Shown piece by piece: positions 34,815-43,111 of a DNA stretch of 64,000 bases. This stretch comes from DASRWI01 sp035654655. GTDB taxonomy: Bacteria; Bacteroidota; Ignavibacteria; Ignavibacteriales; Ignavibacteriaceae. Location of the stretch: NCBI GenBank assembly GCA_035654655.1, contig DASRWI010000010.1, positions 62,001-126,000 of the forward strand, given 5' to 3'. A program made the translations under genes and the position numbers. Under the pieces are notes generated by a model. The model was not told where the DNA came from. It saw nothing but the letters and a program-made list of their open reading frames with translations, and did not search any database. Positions within the stretch are counted from its first letter, which is position 1, and the number at the start of each line of letters is the position of its first letter.

Positions 34815-36347
34815 TTACCAAAATATTCCGTATAATATTAAAGTAACAACAACTATCGAAATACCTAACCATAAAACTTTTGGTTGAGGAGTCATATCAA
34901 AATCTTTTCTTACAGGTAATACTTTTGGTTCCCTTAAAGGATTGAATAAAGTTATCAAAGTCATTATTAATAAAATAATAACAAAAGTTATTGCCATCCT
35001 ATTTAGAAATGCAATTTCACCAAAAAATAATTGAAGAAAACCATATACTGGAACGCAGACTAATAAAGCAGCTACCCCTGCTGAAGCAGGCGCTTTCTTA
35101 AATAATATTCCAAAAACAAAAGCTGCTAAAATACCTGGAGATATGTACCCTTGGAATTCCTGAATGTAAGTAAATATTCCCATAAACTTTGGATTGCCTA
35201 ATTGAGGTGCAATCAAACACCCAATTAAAACAAAAATAACAGTTACTAATCTTCCAACTAATACAATGTTTTTAGAAGTTGGTTTCTTGTTAATATACCT
35301 GCTGTAAATATCTATAGAAAAAATTGTTGAAGCAGAATTTAGTAATGATGCTAATGTACTGATTACTGCTCCTGCAATTGCAGCTAACATAAATCCTTTA
35401 AAACCAATAGGAATTAAATTTTTGATGAGCAGAGGATATGCGGCATCAGTATTCTTCATTGTACTACCGTAAAGTTGAGCAGCCATTATTCCAGGGAAAA
35501 CAATTATAAAAGGAATAATTAATTTTAAAATTGCCGCAAATATGATTCCGTACTGTCCTTCCTTTAAAGATTTTGCTGCTAATGTTCTTTGTACAATGTA
35601 CTGATTCAATCCCCAGTAATAAATATTAGGAATCCACAAACCTATAACCAATGCTGTCCAGGGAAGTACCGGATGATCAGAGGGTAAAATCATATGAAGT
35701 TTTTCCTGGTTATGAGCAAAGAAGTTATCAAATCCACCAACAGCAATAGTACTAAATATTAAAACTATAAAACCGCCTATGATAAGAGCTGAACCTTGGA
35801 AAAGATCAGCCCAGGCAACAGCTTTTAATCCGCCCCAGGTAGTATATAAAGCAGCAAGAATACCTATTGCCCAAATTGAAGTAGTCAAATCAACATTGAA
35901 GATTGTATAAATTGTGATTCCACCAGAGTATAAAACAGCAGCAAGAGTAACACCTACATAAATAATCATAGTATAAAAAGCCATTATTGAACGAGCTGAT
36001 GTATTATATCTATATTCAAGATATTCTGGTATTGTATAAATACCACTTCGTAAAAACCTTGGTAAGAATAAAAAAGCAACAATTATCAAAGTAATTGCAG
36101 CCATCCATTCATAACTCGCAATTGCTAACCCTGTATTTCCAGCACTTTGACCAGACATTCCAACGAACTGTTCTGTAGAAATATTAGCAGCAATAAGAGA
36201 TAAGCCTATCATTGGCCATATAAGTCCTCTTGAGGCAAGGAAGAAGTCTTCACCTGTTTCTTCCTTTCTGCTTTTATACATACTAATGCCAACAACAATA
36301 ATAAAGAAAGTTAAAAAGATTGATATATCAATTATATGAAGTTCCAT
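34815..36347 (-). CDS. sodium/solute symporter (SSS family)
   Basis: 510-residue transporter with about 14 helices. The family segments FFLASRGLIWPMIGLSLIAA, NISTEQFVGMSGQSAG and GIYTIPEYLEYRYN place it near sodium/sugar cotransporters of the SGLT type, with the sodium-site helix around LLNSASTIFSIDIY. Substrate, probably a sugar or sugar-like compound, cannot be fixed from the sequence. It is monocistronic. Confidence 0.88.
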   Translation of the reverse strand: MELHIIDISIFLTFFIIVVGISMYKSRKEETGEDFFLASRGLIWPMIGLSLIAANISTEQFVGMSGQSAGNTGLAIASYEWMAAITLIIVAFLFLPRFLRSGIYTIPEYLEYRYNTSARSIMAFYTMIIYVGVTLAAVLYSGGITIYTIFNVDLTTSIWAIGILAALYTTWGGLKAVAWADLFQGSALIIGGFIVLIFSTIAVGGFDNFFAHNQEKLHMILPSDHPVLPWTALVIGLWIPNIYYWGLNQYIVQRTLAAKSLKEGQYGIIFAAILKLIIPFIIVFPGIMAAQLYGSTMKNTDAAYPLLIKNLIPIGFKGFMLAAIAGAVISTLASLLNSASTIFSIDIYSRYINKKPTSKNIVLVGRLVTVIFVLIGCLIAPQLGNPKFMGIFTYIQEFQGYISPGILAAFVFGILFKKAPASAGVAALLVCVPVYGFLQLFFGEIAFLNRMAITFVIILLIMTLITLFNPLREPKVLPVRKDFDMTPQPKVLWLGISIVVVTLILYGIFW

Positions 36348-36593
36348 TAATTATCCTATAAAAATTTTATAAACCAGAATTGTTGATTTGATAAAGTGAA
36401 TATATTAAAAAATATGATAAGGATGTACAAAGGTTAAAAATATTTATTATGCAAAAAGGGGAACAAAGGAACTATTTATATATATAATTTTATAAAAGAT
36501 TGTGAGAGGGTTCATTAAAAATTAGTCTTTTTCATTCGATAATAAATTAAGTAAATTAAAGACGATATAAAAATAGAAAAAAGGAAAATAATT

Positions 36594-37106
36594 ATGCGAA
36601 AAATGATGTTGTTGATAGTTGTTCTTTGTATATGGTTTATTCCAAAGAATACTAATGCTCAAGTTTCTTTGAATGTAAACTTGAATATTGGTTCTCAGCC
36701 GGCTTGGGGTCCTGTTGGTTATGACTATGTTGAATACTATTATCTTCCTGATATCGATGTTTATTACAATGTTCCTGCTAAAAGATTTTATTATTTTCAA
36801 GGTAACCGCTGGATTTATAGTCATAAGTTGCCAACTCGCTATCATTATGATTTTTATAATTCATATAAAGTTGTTATAAATGAAAAAGAACCCTGGCATA
36901 ATCATAATAATTATAAAACCAGATATGCCTCTTATAAAAATAGGCATGATCAAATATTCATTAGAGATAGCAAGGATTCAAAATATTTCAAAAATAAAAA
37001 TCATCCTGAACATAAAAATTGGATAAAAAAACAGGGCGGAAATAACAAAAACTTTGATAACAGAGGAAATAAGAACAGCAAACATACAAATAAAAAATCT
37101 AAATAA
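36594..37106 (+). CDS. small secreted basic protein
   Basis: 170 residues. Signal peptide ends near residue 22 (TNAQ). The mature part begins with aromatic-rich beta-like sequence (YDYVEYYYLPDIDVYYNVPA, FYYFQGNRWIYS), a pattern seen in unnamed exported proteins of Bacteroidota. It continues into a highly basic, Asn-, Lys- and His-rich tail from about residue 100. Function unknown. The ribosome site AAGGAAAA is weak. Confidence 0.75.
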   Translation: MRKMMLLIVVLCIWFIPKNTNAQVSLNVNLNIGSQPAWGPVGYDYVEYYYLPDIDVYYNVPAKRFYYFQGNRWIYSHKLPTRYHYDFYNSYKVVINEKEPWHNHNNYKTRYASYKNRHDQIFIRDSKDSKYFKNKNHPEHKNWIKKQGGNNKNFDNRGNKNSKHTNKKSK

Positions 37107-37112
37107 TATATT

Positions 37113-37139
37113 AAACCTCTCATTTGAGAGGTTTTTTTA
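37113..37139 (+). terminator. intrinsic terminator
   Basis: Stem AAACCTCTC/GAGAGGTTT with loop ATTT and a seven-T tail. Confidence 0.9.
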
Positions 37140-37269
37140 TACTTCAAAGATTGACTAAAAGCTTATTCAAACTCACTTTGCTTGAATTTATAGGTATTGT
37201 TTTATAATTTATAATAGAAATTTTAATTCTAATTCATTTTAGAAGTATTGGATAAATTAGGAGCATAAC

Positions 37270-39027
37270 GTGAAGAAAAACTCTTCTGTTGCAGAACAAA
37301 CATTACCGAAAGTTTTAACTGGAATTAAAGGGCTTGATGAAATAACTTATGGTGGACTTCCTAAGGGAAGACCAACGCTTGTTGCAGGCGCCGCCGGTTC
37401 AGGCAAAACTCTATTAGCTATGGAATTTATTGTAAGAGGGGCTCAAGATTATAATGAACCAGGTGTATTTGTTTCATTCGAAGAATCACCTGAAGAGCTT
37501 AAAGCAAATGTAAAATCCCTTGGCTTTGATGTTGACAAACTTATTCAAAAAAAGTTGATGGATGTAGATTACATTCACGTTGAAAGAAGTGAAATAGAAG
37601 TAACAGGTGAATTTGACCTTGAAGGTTTATTTATAAGGCTGGGTTACATAATTGATTCAATTGGCGCTAAAAGAATAGCTCTTGATACAATTGAATCCTT
37701 ATTCTCCGGTATAGACAATCATGCAATTTTAAGGTCAGAATTACGAAGACTTTTTCGTTGGTTAAAAGATAAAGGAGTTACTGCTGTCATTACTGGTGAA
37801 CAGGGGGAAAAATCCCTTACCAGGCAAGGACTTGAAGAATATGTTTCAGATTGTGTTATTTTCCTTGATCATAGAATAAAAGAACAATATGGTACACGCA
37901 GATTAAGAATAGTTAAATACAGAGGTTCATTGCATGGAACTAATGAATATCCATTCCTTATTAACAAAACCGGATTATCTGTTATCCCAATTACTTCAGT
38001 TGAACTTTCACATGAAGTTTCTAATGAAATTATATCAACTGGTGTAGAAACATTAGATGAGATGTTCAAACCAAAAGGTATTTACAGAGGTACCACTATT
38101 TTAATTTCAGGAAATGCAGGTGTAGGTAAAACAAGTCTTTTAGCAAGCTTTATAAATAATACTTGTTCTAAAGGAGAAAAATGTTTATATGTTGCCCTTG
38201 AAGAATCTGAAAATCAGATTATAAGGAATATGAATTCTATCGGAATAAACTTACTGCAATGGGTAAATAAAGGAAATCTCCAATTTCATATAACCAGACC
38301 AACATACCATAGTTTGGAAATGCATCTTGCTTTAATATATCAGTTTGTTGAAAAATTTAAACCATCTGCAGTAGTTATTGATCCGATATCAAATTTAACA
38401 GAAGTTGCCAGTTCTTTAGAGGCTAATTCTCTTCTTACCCGGTTAATTGACTTCTTAAAGACACATAAGATTACTACAATGTTATCTAATTTAACATCCG
38501 GTTCTGATTCCTCTGATTTTGAAGATACTGAAATTGGTATTTCTTCTATTGTTGATACCTGGCTTTTATTAAGAGCAAAAGAAAGTAATGGTGAACGAAA
38601 TAGGACAATTTATATTCTTAAATCAAGAGGGATGAAGCATTCCAACCAGGTACGTGAATTTCTTTTAACTGATAATGGGGTTAAATTGGTGGAGGTATTT
38701 GTGGGCAAAGATGGAATATTGGTGGGTTCTGCAAGAAGAGCACAACAAAGAGTTGACGAATTAAGAGATAAACAAATAGAAGAAGATAAAATAAATCTTG
38801 AAAAAAAATTAAAAAGATTAAAGAATTTAAAAGATAACCAAATGACAGCTCTTCAGTCTGATTTTGAAAAAGAAGAAGAGGAAATAAAAAGAAAATTTGA
38901 AGAATCCCTGACGACAGAACAAATTTTGAATACCTCTTTAAAAGAGGACGCTGATAGAAGGCAGGAAATAAGTAAATCTAAAACTCAGGAGACATCAGGT
39001 GCAAAAAGAAATAATAGAAAAAAATAA
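37270..39027 (+). CDS. KaiC-like two-domain ATPase
   Basis: 585 residues with two RecA/KaiC domains. Domain 1 has Walker A GAAGSGKT (40-47), catalytic E71-E72 (FEESPEE) and Walker B-type RIALDTIESL. Domain 2 has GNAGVGKT (about 281-288), ALEESE and a SRGMKHSNQVREF arginine loop like the RGSxHD of KaiC. Where clock KaiC has its phosphosites (ISTITDT) this protein reads ISSIVDT, so a serine pair could be phosphorylated. A coiled, Lys/Glu-rich tail (from about residue 495) is extra. GTG start preceded by AGGAGCATAAC. First gene of an operon with two kaiB-like genes and a kinase. Confidence 0.92.
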   Translation: MKKNSSVAEQTLPKVLTGIKGLDEITYGGLPKGRPTLVAGAAGSGKTLLAMEFIVRGAQDYNEPGVFVSFEESPEELKANVKSLGFDVDKLIQKKLMDVDYIHVERSEIEVTGEFDLEGLFIRLGYIIDSIGAKRIALDTIESLFSGIDNHAILRSELRRLFRWLKDKGVTAVITGEQGEKSLTRQGLEEYVSDCVIFLDHRIKEQYGTRRLRIVKYRGSLHGTNEYPFLINKTGLSVIPITSVELSHEVSNEIISTGVETLDEMFKPKGIYRGTTILISGNAGVGKTSLLASFINNTCSKGEKCLYVALEESENQIIRNMNSIGINLLQWVNKGNLQFHITRPTYHSLEMHLALIYQFVEKFKPSAVVIDPISNLTEVASSLEANSLLTRLIDFLKTHKITTMLSNLTSGSDSSDFEDTEIGISSIVDTWLLLRAKESNGERNRTIYILKSRGMKHSNQVREFLLTDNGVKLVEVFVGKDGILVGSARRAQQRVDELRDKQIEEDKINLEKKLKRLKNLKDNQMTALQSDFEKEEEEIKRKFEESLTTEQILNTSLKEDADRRQEISKSKTQETSGAKRNNRKK

Positions 39028-39343
39028 AAAAAATAAAAGTCACAAAAAGAATGATGAAGAGGGAGAAATTTTTGAATTAAGACTTTATGTAGCCGGACAA
39101 ACAGCAAAATCAATTGCAGCCTTTTCAAATCTTCAGAAAATATGTGATGAGCATCTTGCCGGAAAATACAAAATTGAAGTAATAGATTTACTAAAAAATC
39201 CTCAGCTCGCTAAAGGAGATCAAATATTGGCTATACCTACACTCGTGAAAAAATTACCAACACCTATGAGAAAAATAATTGGTGACCTTTCCAATTTTGA
39301 AAGAGTTCTGATTGGACTTGATCTGCAACCGGTAAAAAATTAA
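38999..39343 (+). CDS. KaiB-like protein 1
   Basis: Thioredoxin-fold KaiB domain of 114 residues: FELRLYVAGQTAKSIAAFSN, KYKIEVIDLLKNPQLAKGDQ, ILAIPTLVKKLPTPMRKIIG. A Lys- and Asn-rich extension of about 24 residues precedes it. The start is a GTG inside the end of the KaiC gene (29-base overlap), fixed by AGGAG at 38987-38991, seven bases upstream. In cyanobacteria KaiB binds KaiC; here binding to the neighbouring ATPase is inferred. Confidence 0.92.
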   Translation: MQKEIIEKNKKNKSHKKNDEEGEIFELRLYVAGQTAKSIAAFSNLQKICDEHLAGKYKIEVIDLLKNPQLAKGDQILAIPTLVKKLPTPMRKIIGDLSNFERVLIGLDLQPVKN

Positions 39344-39702
39344 TGGGAAAAAAACAAAAAGATATTAGTAGTTTAGAAGAATTTAAAAATTTACCTAAGA
39401 ATGATGACGGAAAATATATTTTAAAACTTTATGTTACTGGAGCAACTCCAAATTCTGTTCACTCAATTGAAAACATAAAGAAGATTTGTGAAGAGTATTT
39501 ACAAGGAAGATATGAACTTGAGGTCATTGATATTTTTCAGCAGCCTATTCTTAGTAAAGGTGAACAAATAATTGCGGCACCAACACTTGTAAAAAAATTA
39601 CCTCTTCCATTAAGGAAATTAATAGGTGATCTTTCTGATACAGATAGAGTTCTAATGGGTTTGAACATAAAAAAGAAAAAATCGGATGAAAACGAAGAAT
39701 GA
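39343..39702 (+). CDS. KaiB-like protein 2
   Basis: Second KaiB domain, 119 residues (YILKLYVTGATPNSVHSIEN, YELEVIDIFQQPILSKGEQ, APTLVKKLPLPLRKLIGDLS). It is clearly a paralogue of the preceding gene, with which it shares the core motif PTLVKKLP and ending GDLS. The start overlaps the previous stop by one base, and the end overlaps the kinase gene by 17 bases. Confidence 0.92.
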   Translation: MGKKQKDISSLEEFKNLPKNDDGKYILKLYVTGATPNSVHSIENIKKICEEYLQGRYELEVIDIFQQPILSKGEQIIAAPTLVKKLPLPLRKLIGDLSDTDRVLMGLNIKKKKSDENEE

Positions 39703-41200
39703 TCTTCTGGAACGTATAGAGTTTCTTGAAAATCAGCTTCTTGAAGCTGAAGAAACTATAGATGCTATAAAAAATGATAAAGTTGATGCCTTAGTGATTT
39801 CAACTAAAAATGGGGACCAGGTATATACACTTGAAGGAGCAGAGCGTCCTTATAGAATATTTCTTGAAAAGATGAATGAAGGAGCTATTACTTTATCCAG
39901 GGATGGAGTTATTATTTACTGTAATAGCAAATTCGCAGAATTATTAAAACTACCTCTTGAAACTGTAATTGGTTCCAAAATATTTCAATGGATTGTTTCA
40001 TCAAATAATGGTTCATTGTCAAATCTATTAAATAATACTAATGATGAAGCAAAGATTGAAGTTGATTTTATTCGTTCTGATGGTAAGTCATTATCACTTT
40101 ATATTTCAATAAAAAGAGTTCTATCTGAAGATAGAGATGCAATATTTTGTATTGTAGCAACTGATTTAACTGAGAAGAAGAAGAATGAAGAAGTTGTGGC
40201 AGCTGAAAAACTTGCCCGTTCGATACTTGAACAATCAGCAGATGCAATTATAGTATGTGATGAGGAAATGAAAATAACAAGGCATAGTAAAGCTGCGGAA
40301 CAGCTTGCTGAAGCTAAGTTAATTAATAAAAGGTTTGATGATGTATTTCCTCTTTTTGATATAAACATGAAACCTATAAAACTTTATGATATAGTTAATC
40401 CGGTTCCAAGTTCTCAAATGGAAATTATTCTAAGCAAACCTAATGGAACTAAATACAATCTTATCGTTAACATTGGAATATTAACCGGACAAAATAATAG
40501 TATAATTGGCTATGTAATTAATTTAACAAATATTACTGAGCATATAGAGACAGAAGAGAAACTTTCTCAATCATTAAAAGAAAAAACAGTTCTCCTAAAA
40601 GAAATTCACCATAGAGTAAAAAATAATCTTCAGATAATCTCCAGCCTTCTTAGATTGCAGGCAATGAATATAAAGGATGATTCTGTTATTGATATACTTA
40701 ATGAATGCCAAAATAGAATAACTTCAATGGCTTTAATTCATCAGAAATTATATGAATCTGAAAGGATTGCTAAAGTTAATATTGCAAGTTATATGAATGA
40801 ATTTGTTACATATCTTTGCAGTACTTATCTATTTAGTCATAATAATATAAATCTAAATGTATCTGAAGATAAATTCTATTTCTCGATTGATACAGCAGTT
40901 CCAATGGGATTAATCATTAATGAATTAGTGAGCAATAGCTTTAAGCATGCTTTTAAAAATAATGAATTGGGCTTTGTAGACATAACTATTGGTAAGATAT
41001 CTGAAAAATATTTTACACTTATTGTTAAAGATAACGGTAGAGGATTCCCGGAAAACATAGATTTTTATAATGCTGACACCTTAGGTCTTCAACTTGTTAA
41101 CACTTTGGTACAGCAGATAAATGGCTCTATAGAAATTAAATCTTCTGAAAAAGGCACTGAAATAAAAATGAAATTCCCAATGGAAGATAGTAAACAATAA
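39686..41200 (+). CDS. PAS-PAS-HisKA_2 sensor histidine kinase of the Kai operon
   Basis: 504-residue soluble kinase. A short coiled start (LLERIEFLENQLLEAEETID) leads to VYTLEGAERPYRIFLEKMNE, a stretch I know from kinases placed next to KaiC/KaiB genes. Two PAS domains follow (about 50-165 and 175-285), then HisKA_2 with LKEIHHRVKNNLQIISSLL and an HATPase with NELVSNSFKHAF and DNGRGF. No receiver is fused or adjacent. Its place suggests it passes the state of the Kai ATPase to a response regulator. Confidence 0.92.
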   Translation: MKTKNDLLERIEFLENQLLEAEETIDAIKNDKVDALVISTKNGDQVYTLEGAERPYRIFLEKMNEGAITLSRDGVIIYCNSKFAELLKLPLETVIGSKIFQWIVSSNNGSLSNLLNNTNDEAKIEVDFIRSDGKSLSLYISIKRVLSEDRDAIFCIVATDLTEKKKNEEVVAAEKLARSILEQSADAIIVCDEEMKITRHSKAAEQLAEAKLINKRFDDVFPLFDINMKPIKLYDIVNPVPSSQMEIILSKPNGTKYNLIVNIGILTGQNNSIIGYVINLTNITEHIETEEKLSQSLKEKTVLLKEIHHRVKNNLQIISSLLRLQAMNIKDDSVIDILNECQNRITSMALIHQKLYESERIAKVNIASYMNEFVTYLCSTYLFSHNNINLNVSEDKFYFSIDTAVPMGLIINELVSNSFKHAFKNNELGFVDITIGKISEKYFTLIVKDNGRGFPENIDFYNADTLGLQLVNTLVQQINGSIEIKSSEKGTEIKMKFPMEDSKQ

Positions 41201-41203
41201 AAA

Positions 41204-41728
41204 TTATTGTTCTGACATTATAAATTTTTTTACATCATATCCATTTTTTTTAAGAATTTCATAAGCTTCATTTAATTGCTTCTCAGTTAATTTCTTTTCA
41301 CGACCTAAAATCCATCCATATTTCCGGTCAGGAGTTCCAACGACTGAATATTCATAATTAGGTCCTAAACCCAAAATCCAGTAATCTCCCCAAAATGGGC
41401 GCCATCCTAAAAAGCTTACAAAACTAACTTCAAGTTTTGAATTACTTTGTTTATCTACAATTTTAGCAACTCCATCTGCCTCATCTCTTTTCCCATCTTC
41501 ATCAATGCAGCTATTAACTACTTTGATTTTACCATCATTTTCTAAAGAGTATTCTGCGGTAGTTCCTCTTACACATTGCTTCTGAAAAGAATTTGGTATT
41601 TTTGCTATTTCATACCATTTACCAATATATTTTTTCAAATCAACTTTTTTTACAGTTTCAGGTTCCTTATTATTTTGCGAAAAAATGGCCAAAGAGAATA
41701 ATAATACAAGAATGATTGCTTTATCCAT
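41204..41728 (-). CDS. blc: lipocalin family protein (Blc-like)
   Basis: 174 residues. A signal peptide (1-17) precedes a lipocalin barrel. The hallmark GKWYEIAKIPNSFQKQCVRG holds the GxW motif; YWILGLGPNYEYSVVGTPDRKYGWILGR is typical of bacterial Blc. No lipobox cysteine is seen, so it is probably soluble in the periplasm. It may carry lipids for membrane upkeep. The stop lies three bases from the convergent kinase gene without an obvious hairpin. Confidence 0.9.
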   Translation of the reverse strand: MDKAIILVLLFSLAIFSQNNKEPETVKKVDLKKYIGKWYEIAKIPNSFQKQCVRGTTAEYSLENDGKIKVVNSCIDEDGKRDEADGVAKIVDKQSNSKLEVSFVSFLGWRPFWGDYWILGLGPNYEYSVVGTPDRKYGWILGREKKLTEKQLNEAYEILKKNGYDVKKFIMSEQ

Positions 41729-41924
41729 ACAAAATCCTTAAAAATAATAGTGAATTTATATTTCCTTTAATCTAATTCATAGGAGACAAGTTGTATGTAG
41801 ATGCGTGAGATAGATTCATATAGGACCATCTGTAATATACAGAAACAAAAAAATATTTCGTTTAACTATATATTTTTATATATTTCTTAGAGTTATAACT
41901 ATATCTATTTTTTCAGGAACCATA

Positions 41925-42980
41925 ATGAACAAAATTACAACAGCATTTGAACTGGATGCATTATCTAATATTATTTTAAATAATGCATTTGATGCTATTG
42001 TTTATTATATACCTGTAAAAAATGAAAAAGGGGAGTTAATTGATTTCAAATTCTACTATATGAATGAATCTGCCTTAAATACTTTAACTGGTTCTAAAGA
42101 AAAATACCTGAGTAATAGATTCCTTGAATTATTCCCTTATGCTAAAATTGATGGAATGTACGATGCTTTTAAGAAATCGTATGAAACTGGCGAACCTATT
42201 GAAGAAGTTTTTTATTATAAAGAGGGAGAATATGAAGGTTGGTATCGAGATTCAATTATTAAATATGGTGATGGAATAATAGTCTATTTTAGGGATGTTA
42301 CTTCACAAAAACAACTTGAGCTTAAACTTAAAGAAAAAACTATAGAACTTGAAAAATTAGTTAAAGAAAAAGAAACTTTACTTAAAGAAACACACCATAG
42401 GATAAAAAATAATCTACAGATAATTGCAAGTATGCTTAGTTTGCAAAGTTATGAAATTACTGATCCTCATTATTTAAATTTATTTAATGTAAGTAAACAA
42501 CGTATAGGTACGATTGCTCTTATACATCAAAAATTGTATGAGGATAGAAATAATCAAGCAGTGGATTTTAACAACTTTGTTGAAGAATTAGCACAATCAT
42601 TATTAAGTATTTATAATGATGATAATAAAAAAATTACATTAAGATTTAATATTGAACCTCTTGAATTAAGACTAAATCATTCTGTGAATATTGGTTTAAT
42701 AATTAATGAACTATTAACCAATTGCTTCAAATATGCTTTTCCCAATCAGAAAAGCGGTGAAATTTTATTAACAATTAAAGAAGAAGAATCGAAAATCATC
42801 TTAATTGTTGCGGATAATGGTGCTGGGATGTCAAAAGATGTAGGTTTTGATAATTATAATTCTTTGGGTTTGCTAATTGTTAAATCGCTTGTTGATCAAA
42901 TGAATGGTAAAATAGAATTTGAAGACATAAAAAAAGGGACAGCTTTTAAAATTACCATCCCTTATGTAAAAGATATTTAA
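41925..42980 (+). CDS. PAS-HisKA_2 sensor histidine kinase
   Basis: 351-residue soluble kinase: one PAS domain (about 15-125, with NAFDAIVYYIPVKNEKGELI and YFRDVTSQKQ), a short coiled coil, HisKA_2 with LKETHHRIKNNLQIIASML (phosphoacceptor about residue 160), and HATPase with NELLTNCFKYAF, DNGAGM and a G2-like loop. No regulator nearby. Same design as the last kinase of the Kai operon but with a single PAS. Confidence 0.9.
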   Translation: MNKITTAFELDALSNIILNNAFDAIVYYIPVKNEKGELIDFKFYYMNESALNTLTGSKEKYLSNRFLELFPYAKIDGMYDAFKKSYETGEPIEEVFYYKEGEYEGWYRDSIIKYGDGIIVYFRDVTSQKQLELKLKEKTIELEKLVKEKETLLKETHHRIKNNLQIIASMLSLQSYEITDPHYLNLFNVSKQRIGTIALIHQKLYEDRNNQAVDFNNFVEELAQSLLSIYNDDNKKITLRFNIEPLELRLNHSVNIGLIINELLTNCFKYAFPNQKSGEILLTIKEEESKIILIVADNGAGMSKDVGFDNYNSLGLLIVKSLVDQMNGKIEFEDIKKGTAFKITIPYVKDI

Positions 42981-43111
42981 TTCTTTTTATTACCATATTA
43001 TTTCTTCGTATTTATAAAACCACTAACCTTTATTATTTCATTATCAAAAAAATTTAGGAATAAAAATTATTTTAATGTAAATTTTATTATTAAAACATAC
43101 TGTTTATTCAA

